Assembly (NCBI RefSeq): GCF_025567045.1
Contig: NZ_JAOQJK010000006.1
Span: forward strand, 124,001 to 188,000
Direction of reading: 5' to 3'
DNA: 64,000 nucleotides
DNA from: Barnesiella propionica
GTDB taxonomy: Bacteria > Bacteroidota > Bacteroidia > Bacteroidales > Barnesiellaceae
A program made the translations under genes and the position numbers. The notes below the pieces were generated by a model. The model was given only the letters and a program-made list of their open reading frames with translations, had not been told where the DNA came from and ran no database searches. Of this stretch, positions 37,894 to 47,028 are shown one piece after another. The first letter of the stretch is position 1. The number at the start of each line of letters is the position of its first letter.

Positions 37894-38619
37894 ATGGAAA
37901 CTCGTAATACAAATATAATTAAAGGAATCCTTTTTGATTACGGTGGCACTATAGATACGAACGGCATAGATTGGTTCGACCTTATCTGGAAAAATTATCA
38001 AAAGATGTCTGTACCCATTAATAAAGCCAATTATCTGGAAGCTCATCGTTATGCCGAAAATGAAATAAAGAACCAAAAGCTCATAAAAAAAGGAGACAAC
38101 TTCTATAAAGTATTACTGATAAAAGTTTCTTTACAGGCAAGCTATCTTATAGAGAACGGATTGATATCCCAAAACAGGACTACCGAAATGCTTCCGCAGC
38201 AATTAGCCGCTATGTGTTATAATCATGCGATAATGAATATAAAGGAAAATGAAAAGATACTAGAAACTTTATTCCAAAAATACAAACTGGCAATTATCTC
38301 GGAATCTTATGGAAATGTACTGCATACACTGATCGACTTCGGAGTAGCTTCTTATTTTACTGATATCATAGAATCTGAAACGAATGAAAATGTCCGGTAT
38401 AACGATATAATCCGTCAGGGTGTTTCTGCTTTACACCTGCAACCGGAAGAGATTTTAGTTATAAGTAATTCTCTGCAGACAGACCTTGTTCCGGCGTCTC
38501 AACTAGGATGCAAAACGGCTTGGCTTACTCCTAAAGCAGTGTCTGTAGCAAGCAAACGACAAACCGATTTTAAAATTAATACTTTAAAAGAGATAAATAA
38601 GATATTGCCTCTAAATTAA
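37894..38619 (+). CDS. HAD-like hydrolase with altered motif I
   Basis: 241 residues of HAD fold: motif I FDYGGTID, motif II IISESYGN, motif IV VISNSLQTDLVPASQLG. The second aspartate of the usual DxD is glycine (DYG), which removes the general acid/base of HAD phosphatases; this variant occurs in several HAD subgroups with unclear chemistry. Motif IV has N-S in place of the usual G-D-S. The substrate is unknown and reduced or different activity is possible. It is monocistronic, from its own promoter to the terminator at 38708. Confidence 0.8.
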   Translation: METRNTNIIKGILFDYGGTIDTNGIDWFDLIWKNYQKMSVPINKANYLEAHRYAENEIKNQKLIKKGDNFYKVLLIKVSLQASYLIENGLISQNRTTEMLPQQLAAMCYNHAIMNIKENEKILETLFQKYKLAIISESYGNVLHTLIDFGVASYFTDIIESETNENVRYNDIIRQGVSALHLQPEEILVISNSLQTDLVPASQLGCKTAWLTPKAVSVASKRQTDFKINTLKEINKILPLN

Positions 38620-38707
38620 TGTATTACTATATAACCCAAAACTCGTAATTCGGCATGTGAATGTAGATATCCGAGGTTTTCTAAGCATAAAGTGAATTGA
38701 TTCTATT

Positions 38708-38747
38708 AAAAGATGCCGGGATATATTTATATATCCGGCATCTTTTT
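38708..38747 (+). terminator. Intrinsic terminator after the second HAD gene
   Basis: AAAAGATGCCGG (38708-38719) pairs perfectly with CCGGCATCTTTT (38735-38746), followed by T. It ends about 90 bases after the HAD stop. Confidence 0.85.
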
Positions 38748-38882
38748 CATTATTTCACAAACGAAACCATAACATCATTCCATGCCGGTCAACACCTGTT
38801 TCACATCTTTTAAGGGTTATAATCGCCAACAGTCAATATAATATATCTACTTTTAAAACTTTAAATTACTATCATCTGTTTT

Positions 38883-39602
38883 ATGACCAAAAATTATAGG
38901 ACTCTATCCATTCTGGTACCTGTGTACAACGAAGAAAACACGGTACATCTTATCCTTGATAAGTTGGATAAAGTCCATCTTCCCAACGGGCTATCCAAAG
39001 AAATCGTGGTTATTAACGACGGTTCTAAAGATGGAAGCAAAGAACGCATCGAGACCTACATACAGACTCACCCCGAAGTACCGGTCACATTTGTCAATCA
39101 TAAGCAAAATCAGGGAAAAGGGATGGCACTACGTTCCGGAATAGCCGTTGCTCAGGGAGATATAATAACCATACAGGATGCCGACTTGGAATGCGATCCT
39201 GCCGATTATCCCGATATGTTACCTTTTATCCTTTCCGGAGAATTCAAAGTCGTATATGGTTCTCGCTTCCTCAAAAAAGAAAATGTTCATTCATATAAAA
39301 CATTTTACTGGGGAGGACGGCTGGTCTCAATCGTCGCGAATATACTTTATGGTTTACGGCTTACCGATGAACCTACGTGTTATAAAATGTTCGACGCCGA
39401 CGTATTACGTTCTATTCCGTTAGAATGTATGCGTTTCGAATTTTGTCCCGAAGTAACCGCAAAAATCGCAAAACGGGGTTACCAGATAAAAGAGGTTCCT
39501 ATCCATTACTATCCCCGTTCCAAAGAGGAAGGGAAAAAAGTTAAATGGCACGACGGCATCGAAGCTATCTGGACTTTAGTCAAATATCGTTTTCATAAAT
39601 AA
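38883..39602 (+). CDS. Glycosyltransferase family 2, polyprenyl-phosphate sugar synthase-like
   Basis: 239 residues of GT-A fold: SILVPVYNEENTV, VVINDGSKDGS, QGKGMALRSGIAVA and the DxD QDADLE, then ADYPDML and YGSRFL. It resembles dolichyl-phosphate mannose synthases without the C-terminal membrane segments, so a soluble, membrane-associated enzyme that loads a sugar onto a lipid phosphate is likely. It leads a three-gene run with the two envelope proteins downstream (gap 7 bases, then 1 base). Confidence 0.88.
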   Translation: MTKNYRTLSILVPVYNEENTVHLILDKLDKVHLPNGLSKEIVVINDGSKDGSKERIETYIQTHPEVPVTFVNHKQNQGKGMALRSGIAVAQGDIITIQDADLECDPADYPDMLPFILSGEFKVVYGSRFLKKENVHSYKTFYWGGRLVSIVANILYGLRLTDEPTCYKMFDADVLRSIPLECMRFEFCPEVTAKIAKRGYQIKEVPIHYYPRSKEEGKKVKWHDGIEAIWTLVKYRFHK

Positions 39603-39609
39603 TCACACC

Positions 39610-40167
39610 ATGACATCTGACAATCACAAGAAAGAGAACAAACGCTCGTTTTTCGATTACTTCATATGGGTATGTAAAAACGGAGTGGCGGCTCTCATTT
39701 GCTGGTTTCTTATCAGCCATTTCGTATTCAAACAACCTGGTTACCAATGGATAACGCAGGGCATGCTTAAACAGAATATGGAACTTATCAAACAATACCC
39801 GAAACTTACCACGGATCAAAAATACGAGATGAAGCTGGGTACGTCGTACGCATATCTAAAATTTATCAGGGAACAAACTCCTCCTAATGCTATTATACTA
39901 TATCCGGAAAGGAACGACTTTTTCCCTCCCGGAACGGAAAGTCAGTTTAAAGGGCAGGAACCGTATAATAAGGTATGGGCTACAAGATTCCTTTTTCCCC
40001 GCAAGCTTGTCACGCCAAGCGAATTAAAAGACAGCCCGTACGCCGGACAGATAACACATGTAGCAATCGTGAACGGACGCGGACGCGATCGTCTCAATTA
40101 TCCGGTTCCCGAAGAATACCAATTTGCCGTATTACCGGTCAATCTTCCCACACAAAATCAGAACTAA
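39610..40167 (+). CDS. Single-pass membrane protein of unknown function in a glycosylation trio
   Basis: 185 residues. A basic N-terminus is followed by one membrane helix (about 25-44, GVAALICWFLISHFVF) and a soluble domain of about 140 residues that would face the periplasm. The domain holds FIREQTPPNAIILYPERNDFFPPG, similar in flavour to the soluble tail of GT-C membrane enzymes, but I do not recognise a family. It lies between a GT2 gene and a multi-pass membrane protein, one base from the latter, suggesting they form one complex. Confidence 0.75.
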   Translation: MTSDNHKKENKRSFFDYFIWVCKNGVAALICWFLISHFVFKQPGYQWITQGMLKQNMELIKQYPKLTTDQKYEMKLGTSYAYLKFIREQTPPNAIILYPERNDFFPPGTESQFKGQEPYNKVWATRFLFPRKLVTPSELKDSPYAGQITHVAIVNGRGRDRLNYPVPEEYQFAVLPVNLPTQNQN

Positions 40168-40168
40168 C

Positions 40169-41542
40169 ATGTTATTCACAGGTATTATATTAACAATCCT
40201 CATCGGATTTTCTTTAGTAAACGCGATCTCGTTTAAATTTTCCTGGCTGGAAAAAATAGGATTGTCATTCCCTTTAGGCATCGCTTGCCAGACTTTACTT
40301 ATGTTATTAATAGACTGGATCGGTATAGCTCTTACTTCCACATCCGTATTAAGTTCGGGACTGGTATTGCTTATTCTGATGAATATACCGACCTGGCTAC
40401 GCAGAAAAAAGATAAAGACGGAACTAAAAAATATTTCTTTTGAATGGTCATCGGTCAATCTGGTCTGCTTGCTATTATTAGCCCTCGTTGCCTGGTACGA
40501 ATACATGAATTTCTCCAAATGCATGTATTTTCCAACTTTCGACAGGGATAGCCTTACATCGTTCGATACATTCGGATTCATCATAGCTGGAGAGCATACA
40601 CTTAAAAACTTGTCATTCTTCACTTCTGATTATATCCCAACTATTCATAATGCAGGAAGTCCTATTAGCTACACCCCTATGGTGCAATTAAGCTATGCTT
40701 ACGTGTATTTGCTGGGCGCAGAAACTTCCAAGATTATTCCGGCACTGTCATATCTCTTTTTCCTTATCGCATTTTATGCCGTGTTAAGCCGTATGGCCGG
40801 AAATACTGGAGCTGCAATAGCGACATTCTTCGTATTGCTCACCCCCGAAATGACTTCATTCTCTTCTATGTCTATCACCAATGTCATACAAGCGGGAATC
40901 GCTTCTACCGGAATCCTTTATTTTTCCTTGTGGTTACGTAAGAGAGAAAACAAAGATCTGTATATGGGCGTAGCCTTACTGGCTGCTAATTTATGGTGCC
41001 GTACCGAAGGTATCGTCTTCGTTGCTGCTGCAGGTGTCTTATTCCTGATAGACAGCATCCGCCGGAAAGAATATAAACAGTTGGGAATATGTACTATCGT
41101 CGTATTATCTCCAATGATCATCTGGAACATATTCATGAAATCCAACGGATTTTATTCCGAAAATGCCGTTATCTCACATCCGTTCTGGGATCCAGAAAAA
41201 CTATCAACCATCTGGAACGGTTTATGGGCTCTTTTTACCAATCCTCTATATTATGGATGGAGTTTTGCGGCATTTGCTTTAGCCGTAATCTTCAACAGTT
41301 GGGGAACTATCAAGAACCGTATCGGGCTGAATCTGCTGATAATGATCGTATTGTCCATGCTGTTCTATATACTGGTATTATATCACGTAGATTACATCTG
41401 GGATAGCATCGGCAATGTTCTCGCATATTCTGCCAAACGTTTCATGTTCTGTTTCATTCCCCTGTTATGGGCTTACACGGTAAGTAACAGCAGCGCTATA
41501 TGGCTTACGGGAAAACTGGAAGGATTCTTGAAGTTGAAATAA
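40169..41542 (+). CDS. Multi-pass membrane protein, GT-C-like
   Basis: 457 residues with about ten to twelve hydrophobic segments and a loop near 110-150 containing YEYMNFSKCMYFPTFDRDSL, where an acidic pair could serve as the metal/phosphate site of GT-C glycosyltransferases. That would fit an enzyme using the polyprenyl-phosphate sugar of the upstream GT2, but the sequence match is not strong and a flippase or polymerase is possible. Start chosen at the ATG at 40169, one base after the upstream stop; the frame extends further upstream. A terminator follows. Confidence 0.75.
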   Translation: MLFTGIILTILIGFSLVNAISFKFSWLEKIGLSFPLGIACQTLLMLLIDWIGIALTSTSVLSSGLVLLILMNIPTWLRRKKIKTELKNISFEWSSVNLVCLLLLALVAWYEYMNFSKCMYFPTFDRDSLTSFDTFGFIIAGEHTLKNLSFFTSDYIPTIHNAGSPISYTPMVQLSYAYVYLLGAETSKIIPALSYLFFLIAFYAVLSRMAGNTGAAIATFFVLLTPEMTSFSSMSITNVIQAGIASTGILYFSLWLRKRENKDLYMGVALLAANLWCRTEGIVFVAAAGVLFLIDSIRRKEYKQLGICTIVVLSPMIIWNIFMKSNGFYSENAVISHPFWDPEKLSTIWNGLWALFTNPLYYGWSFAAFALAVIFNSWGTIKNRIGLNLLIMIVLSMLFYILVLYHVDYIWDSIGNVLAYSAKRFMFCFIPLLWAYTVSNSSAIWLTGKLEGFLKLK

Positions 41543-41553
41543 ATTGTCCTCAT

Positions 41554-41593
41554 AAAAAATATACCGGCCTTAATTCAAGCCGGTATATTTTTT
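41554..41593 (+). terminator. Intrinsic terminator of the glycosylation trio
   Basis: AAAAAATATACCGGC (41554-41568) pairs with GCCGGTATATTTTTT (41579-41593), ending in six T. It follows the 41542 stop by 11 bases. Confidence 0.9.
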
Positions 41594-41672
41594 ATTATAA
41601 GGACTCTTCTTTCATATAATAGAACTCGTAGAAAATAGACCGGGAAACATTACGCTTAATCAATAAATTGTC

Positions 41673-41680
41673 TACCTTTG
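41673..41680 (+). promoter_or_regulatory. -7 box for the AspT-type exchanger
   Basis: TACCTTTG matches TAnnTTTG; no clear -33. It implies a leader of about 120 bases before the ATG at 41808, containing only a small ATCCA/TGGAT hairpin. Confidence 0.5.
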
Positions 41681-41807
41681 TGCAAAATTTGGGATTGAAA
41701 AAAAATTACTGGTAAAAACAAAGATATCCATCAGCTGGATTAACGAGACAACCGCCTTAATATCAAAAATTTATCCTACAAATAAATATATATATTATAA
41801 TTTTCAT

Positions 41808-43502
41808 ATGGACTGGATACAAAATCTGTTATTTAACAATGCATCTGTGGCACACACGGTCATTCTCTATTCTTTCGTAATAGCAGTGGGAGTACTTTTG
41901 GGAAAAATAAAGTTTTTCGGAATATCCCTGGGTGTCACTTTCGTGCTTTTCGTAGGATTACTCGTCGGACATTTCGGTTTTGAAGCTAACGAAAGTATTC
42001 TACATTTCGTAAAAGAGTTCGGCCTTATCCTGTTTATATATTCTATAGGATTGCAAGTAGGCCCCGGATTCTTTTCTTCTTTCAAGAAAGGAGGGCTTAC
42101 GCTAAACATGCTGGCCGTCTGCATCGTCGCATTGAATATCGTTGTTGCCCTCGTTATTTATTACGGAGCCGGCAATATTGAAATGCCCATGATGGTCGGC
42201 ATTCTTTCAGGAGCCGTTACCAATACCCCGGGGCTGGGTGCTGCAGAACAGGCTATCGCACAACTTCAGTTCGACGGAGCCCTCAATCCTGTAATGGCCG
42301 AATCAATTGCCAACCGGCCTATTTCCCTGGGATATGCTGTGGCTTATCCTTTAGGAGTAATCGGAATTATCATGGCGATGCTTATTATCCGTGCCATATT
42401 TAAAGTACGTCTGGAAAAAGAAAGTAAACAAATAGAAGAAGAGAAGGAAGCCAGTACGCTTAAACCGCATATCGTCACTTACACAGTAGAGAACAAATTA
42501 ATCGTAGGACGTACCATTCAGGAATTAAGCGCACTCATAGACCGGAATTTCGTAGTATCCCGCATTAAACGGAACGATGAGGTCATCATACCTAATTCGG
42601 ACACGAAACTGGAGGAAGGTGATTTACTACTGACAGTACTCTCAGTTATTGACGAAGACGCGATGAAAGCATTTATAGGGACTCCTATAGAAATGAACTG
42701 GGAAGCAATACCAGCTCCTATCGTATCACGCCGAATATTGATAACTAAATCGGAATACAACGGACGCAAACTGGGCTCTTTACGCCTGCGCATGGGATAT
42801 AACCTGAACGCCACCCGTATCAACCGTTCGGGTGTTGATCTGCTGGCTCAACCTAACCTCGATCTACAAATGGGGGACCGAATTACGGTCGTAGGTAAAC
42901 TGGATGACATCAACCGTCTGGCTGAGAAAATGGGAAACTCTATGAAACGACTGAACGAACCTAATATGATCACACTATTTATAGGTATTTTTCTGGGTAT
43001 TATATTGGGCAGCATTCCGTTCGCTTTTCCCGGTATGCCTATTCCCATGAAACTGGGACTTGCCGGAGGTCCTTTGGTCGTCGCAATACTCATAGGGCGT
43101 TTTGGTTACAAAATGAAGCTGGTGACTTACACATCGACGAGTGCCAGTCTTATGCTCCGGGAAATCGGAATATGTTTATTCCTGGCGAGTGTCGGTATAT
43201 CCGCAGGAGGAAATTTCGTGGAGACCGTCGCGTCAGGAGGGCTTGTCTGGGTTCTATGGGGATTCCTTATTACCATTATACCGTTACTTCTGGTAGGAAC
43301 CGTAGCCAGAGGGTATTACAAACTGAACTATTATTCAATCATGGGACTGTTATCCGGCAGCTGCACCGACCCCCCTGCTCTGGCCTATGCCAACAAAATA
43401 GCAGGAAACGATGCACCTTCGGTAGCTTATTCTACTGTATATCCTCTGACGATGTTCCTGCGAGTATTAACCGCTCAAATGATGGTACTGGCTTTCGCTT
43501 AA
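41808..43502 (+). CDS. AspT/YidE-YbjL family transporter
   Basis: 564 residues: two homologous membrane halves of the aspartate:alanine exchanger family (about 15-200 and 385-560), each with glycine-rich motifs ([31 protein letters not shown]), separated by two TrkA-C (RCK_C) domains (about 220-380) that sense a cytosolic ligand. Family members exchange dicarboxylates or amino acids, but YidE-like members have no proven substrate. It is monocistronic, between its promoter and the terminator at 43523. Confidence 0.9.
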   Translation: MDWIQNLLFNNASVAHTVILYSFVIAVGVLLGKIKFFGISLGVTFVLFVGLLVGHFGFEANESILHFVKEFGLILFIYSIGLQVGPGFFSSFKKGGLTLNMLAVCIVALNIVVALVIYYGAGNIEMPMMVGILSGAVTNTPGLGAAEQAIAQLQFDGALNPVMAESIANRPISLGYAVAYPLGVIGIIMAMLIIRAIFKVRLEKESKQIEEEKEASTLKPHIVTYTVENKLIVGRTIQELSALIDRNFVVSRIKRNDEVIIPNSDTKLEEGDLLLTVLSVIDEDAMKAFIGTPIEMNWEAIPAPIVSRRILITKSEYNGRKLGSLRLRMGYNLNATRINRSGVDLLAQPNLDLQMGDRITVVGKLDDINRLAEKMGNSMKRLNEPNMITLFIGIFLGIILGSIPFAFPGMPIPMKLGLAGGPLVVAILIGRFGYKMKLVTYTSTSASLMLREIGICLFLASVGISAGGNFVETVASGGLVWVLWGFLITIIPLLLVGTVARGYYKLNYYSIMGLLSGSCTDPPALAYANKIAGNDAPSVAYSTVYPLTMFLRVLTAQMMVLAFA

Positions 43503-43522
43503 CACCATCTTATTTATATTTC

Positions 43523-43560
43523 AAAACGCCTTTTTTCCATATGGAGAAAGGCGTTTTTTA
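43523..43560 (+). terminator. Intrinsic terminator after the AspT-type exchanger
   Basis: AAAACGCC(T)n and CCAT pair with ATGGAGAAAGGCGTTTT across 43523-43557, followed by T. It is 20 bases after the stop. Confidence 0.8.
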
Positions 43561-43704
43561 ATGATAATTATTCATACATTTAGTTTCAAAAACACAATTT
43601 TAAAAATGCCGTTTCTTTATTGCACCATATCGTAAAAAACATATTCCCTGTCGGCAAAATAAGGATTATCTTATATTATAATTGTACCTATCCCGACCGA
43701 CATC

Positions 43705-43712
43705 TATTTTTG
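43705..43712 (+). promoter_or_regulatory. -7 box of the efflux-LytSR operon
   Basis: TATTTTTG, matching TAnnTTTG, with ATTG 20 bases upstream (43681-43684). The TolC-like gene starts 24 bases later. Confidence 0.5.
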
Positions 43713-43736
43713 TCATATTAACTAAAGAGACAAGAT

Positions 43737-45062
43737 ATGAATCGTCGTGAAATTATCGTCATACTTACAGGTTTATTCATCGTTCCATATTTATATGCAC
43801 AAAACAACCGGCCGGCCGAATGGACTCTGCAGGACTGCATAGATTATGCGCACGTCCATAACATCAGTCTGCAACAAGGACGTATCAGTCTGGAAGGAAA
43901 CCGGATAGATACCAAAGAGGCCAAGGCGCAACTTTTTCCCTCTTTATCTTTTTCAACCTCTCATTCTTATCTAAACAATCCTTTTATATCGGAAGAGAAT
44001 ACAAGCCATAATCTCTATAACGGTTCTTATGGAGTGGATGCATCATGGACAATCTTTGACGGGGGAAAACGCACCAGCACTATCAAGCAACAAAAATTAC
44101 AGGAGAAGGTAGGACAATATGATCTGGATGAAACTTCGCAGAATATAGAGCTTTCTATTCTCAGCAACTACCTGCAAATCCTTTATGCTGAGGAATCGGT
44201 CCGAATAAACGAACAAACGGTGGAGGTCTCGGCATCTCAAAAAGAACGTTCCAAAGCATTACTGGACGCGGGTTCCATATCGCGCAGCGATTATGCTCAA
44301 ATAGAATCCCAGTACAGTAACGACAAATATCAGCTGGTCACTTCGCAAGCAACATTGGAAGGACTGAAACTGGATCTGAAACAACTATTGGAACTGGGTA
44401 TGGACGATGAAATGAAGTTGGCATCTCCCGAGTTGGATAATAGTGACATATTGAAGCCCCTTCCCGATAAAAAACAAATATACGAAACGGCTCTTTCATT
44501 CATACCATCTATCCAAAGCAGTAAAATAAATAACGAGATAGCAGAGTTATCCGTCTCAAAAGCCAAAGCCGGATACTGGCCCAGCCTATCCCTCAATGCG
44601 GGTATAGGAACGAGCAGTTTGTCAGGAACCGGAACAGGATTCGGTACACAGCTGAAAAATAAACTGAATGAGCAAATCGGGCTTACTTTATCGATCCCCA
44701 TATACAACAACCGGAGTACCCGTTCTTCGGTAGAAAAAGCAAGATTACAGGTTATAAACAGTAATCTGGAATTACAAAACCAACAAAAAGAACTCCTTAA
44801 AAAAATAGAGAATGCATATCTGGATGCCCGTTCGGCACAGAATAAATATATGGCAGCGCAAGAAAACGTGAAATCGGCACAAGCAACTTACGAGCTGGTG
44901 GAAGAACAATTCTACGTAGGAATCAAGAATACGCTCGAAATGCTTACGGCTAAAAACAATCTGTTATCGGCCCGCCAAGAAGAAATTCAATCGAAATATC
45001 TGGCATTATTGAACATAAAATTACTCGACTATTATAATAACGAACCTATTACTTTAGAATAA
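43737..45062 (+). CDS. TolC family outer-membrane efflux protein
   Basis: 441 residues with a signal peptide (MNRREIIVILTGLFIVPYLYAQ) and two TolC-type (OEP) repeats made of long coiled-coil helices, starting WTLQDCIDYAHVHNISLQQG and WPSLSLNAGIGTSSLSG. It should form the trimeric outer-membrane duct for the MacAB-type pump encoded next (12-base gap). Length and layout are normal for a Bacteroidetes TolC protein. Confidence 0.92.
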   Translation: MNRREIIVILTGLFIVPYLYAQNNRPAEWTLQDCIDYAHVHNISLQQGRISLEGNRIDTKEAKAQLFPSLSFSTSHSYLNNPFISEENTSHNLYNGSYGVDASWTIFDGGKRTSTIKQQKLQEKVGQYDLDETSQNIELSILSNYLQILYAEESVRINEQTVEVSASQKERSKALLDAGSISRSDYAQIESQYSNDKYQLVTSQATLEGLKLDLKQLLELGMDDEMKLASPELDNSDILKPLPDKKQIYETALSFIPSIQSSKINNEIAELSVSKAKAGYWPSLSLNAGIGTSSLSGTGTGFGTQLKNKLNEQIGLTLSIPIYNNRSTRSSVEKARLQVINSNLELQNQQKELLKKIENAYLDARSAQNKYMAAQENVKSAQATYELVEEQFYVGIKNTLEMLTAKNNLLSARQEEIQSKYLALLNIKLLDYYNNEPITLE

Positions 45063-45074
45063 AATAATAATCTT

Positions 45075-46265
45075 ATGAAAAAGAAAAATATAATATTACT
45101 CGTCATCGTTATCATTCTGCTTATATCGGGTGCTTATTTTCTTTTCTTGAAAGGAAACGGAAATACAACATTCACACTTGAAACCGTTAAAGTAGCACGG
45201 GGAGACATAGCGAATATGGTAACAGCTACAGGAACCGTAGAAGCCATTACCCAGGTAGAAGTAGGCACTCAGGTATCAGGCATCGTAAGTCATATATATG
45301 TCGATTACAATTCCATCGTCACCAAAGGGCAACTTATTGCTGAACTGGACCGTACCTTACTGGAAGCAGAACTGGCTTCGAGTACGGCAACTCTGAATGC
45401 GGCGAAAGTAGAATACGACTATCAGACAAGAAACTTTGACCGTCAAAAGCAATTATATGACAAGAAGCTGATCAGCGATACAGAATTCGAAACAGCAAAA
45501 TATCAGTTCGAAACAGCAAAAAGCAATTATGAAAAAAGTAAAGCGGACTTGGTAAAAGCAACAACAAATCTCAACTATGCCAGGATTTACTCTCCCATCG
45601 ACGGAGTTGTCATTTCCCGTGCCGTAGATGAAGGACAAACGGTAGCTGCCAGCTTTTCTACACCAACACTTTTCACCATAGCTAATGACCTGAGAAAAAT
45701 GCAGGTAGTGGCGGATGTGGACGAAGCGGACATAGGAGAAATAACCGAAGGCCAGCGGGTAAGCTTTACCGTAGACGCATTCCCTAACGACGTATTTACA
45801 GGAGACATCACGCAAGTACGGCTCGAGCCCACCACCACCTCTAACGTAGTGACTTATGAAGTAATCGTGAACGCACCCAATCCTGACCTGAAACTCAAAC
45901 CCGGCTTAACAGCCAATATAACGATCTATACATCGGAAAGAAAGAATGTTATTAATATTCCCCTGAAAGCGCTCCGCTTCGTACCTGAATTACCATCCGG
46001 AAAAACTCAGCATATGCTTTCCCAAGAAAAACTTACAGTTGAAAACGATTCCTCCAAAATCGTATGGGTAAAAGAGAACAGCAGCCTGTCTCCCCGAAAA
46101 ATCATTACCGGCATGGATAACGGGATAAACATTGAAGTAAAATCGGGATTGGAGGAAGGAGAAGAAGTCATAACAGACCGTAAAGCCGGAGTCTCCACAG
46201 TACAAGAAACGGATAAACAACAAGAAGAAAGTCCGTTCATGCCTAAACCTCCGGGAAAAAAATAA
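45075..46265 (+). CDS. Periplasmic adaptor (HlyD/MacA family)
   Basis: 396 residues: an N-terminal membrane anchor (about 5-25), a biotinyl-lipoyl half-motif (VEVGTQVSGIVSHIYVDYNSIVTKG), a long coiled-coil hairpin (about 95-165), the second lipoyl half (INYARIYSPIDGVV region) and a beta-barrel domain. It bridges the inner-membrane ABC permease and TolC. The C-terminus is proline-rich (PFMPKPPGKK). Position between tolC-like and ABC genes supports the MacA role. Confidence 0.93.
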   Translation: MKKKNIILLVIVIILLISGAYFLFLKGNGNTTFTLETVKVARGDIANMVTATGTVEAITQVEVGTQVSGIVSHIYVDYNSIVTKGQLIAELDRTLLEAELASSTATLNAAKVEYDYQTRNFDRQKQLYDKKLISDTEFETAKYQFETAKSNYEKSKADLVKATTNLNYARIYSPIDGVVISRAVDEGQTVAASFSTPTLFTIANDLRKMQVVADVDEADIGEITEGQRVSFTVDAFPNDVFTGDITQVRLEPTTTSNVVTYEVIVNAPNPDLKLKPGLTANITIYTSERKNVINIPLKALRFVPELPSGKTQHMLSQEKLTVENDSSKIVWVKENSSLSPRKIITGMDNGINIEVKSGLEEGEEVITDRKAGVSTVQETDKQQEESPFMPKPPGKK

Positions 46266-46273
46266 AGAACGAT

Positions 46274-47017
46274 ATGGGAAAAGAAATTATCCGTCTTGAA
46301 AATATACGCCGGAATTTCATTGTAGGAAATGAAACGGTGCACGCCCTGAAAGGTGTAAGTTTCACTATAGAAGCCGGCGAATTTGTAACAGTCATGGGAA
46401 CCAGCGGCTCAGGCAAATCGACATTGCTTAACATACTGGGATGCCTGGATACACCTTCTTCGGGAGATTATTTTCTCGATAACGTCCCGGTTCGTGAAAT
46501 GGGAAAAAACGACAGGGCGACTTTGCGAAATATGAAGATCGGTTTCGTGTTCCAGTCTTATAATCTCCTGGCTAAAACAACAGCTATAGAAAATGTGGAA
46601 CTACCTTTATTATATAATTCCGACGTATCTTCTAAAGAAAGAAGGAAAAAAGCCATCGCTGCGCTCGGATCGGTAGGTTTACAGGACAGACTGAATCACA
46701 AATCCAATCAGATGTCGGGAGGACAACAACAAAGAGTAGCTATTGCCAGGGCACTGGTAAACGACCCGGTTATTATTCTTGCGGACGAAGCTACCGGAAA
46801 TCTGGATACACGCACCTCTTTTGAGATATTGGCACTTTTCCAGGAATTACACGCTCGCGGGAGAACTATCATCTTTGTTACCCACAATCCTGAAATATCA
46901 GCATACAGCAGCCGGAACATCGTATTGCGTGACGGAAAAATCATAAACGACACAAATAATCCTAAACCCGAATCGGCCACAGAAATGCTGGAAAAGCTAC
47001 CGGCCGAGGACGACTAA
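46274..47017 (+). CDS. ABC transporter ATP-binding protein (MacB/LolD type)
   Basis: 247 residues. Walker A GTSGSGKST, Q-loop FVFQSYNLL, signature MSGGQQQRVAIARAL, Walker B VIILADEATG and the H-loop FVTHNP are all intact. In E. coli MacB the ATPase is fused to its permease; here the permease is a separate gene 11 bases downstream. The C-terminal 25 residues after the core are variable. Confidence 0.95.
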   Translation: MGKEIIRLENIRRNFIVGNETVHALKGVSFTIEAGEFVTVMGTSGSGKSTLLNILGCLDTPSSGDYFLDNVPVREMGKNDRATLRNMKIGFVFQSYNLLAKTTAIENVELPLLYNSDVSSKERRKKAIAALGSVGLQDRLNHKSNQMSGGQQQRVAIARALVNDPVIILADEATGNLDTRTSFEILALFQELHARGRTIIFVTHNPEISAYSSRNIVLRDGKIINDTNNPKPESATEMLEKLPAEDD

Positions 47018-47028
47018 ATCACAATTTC

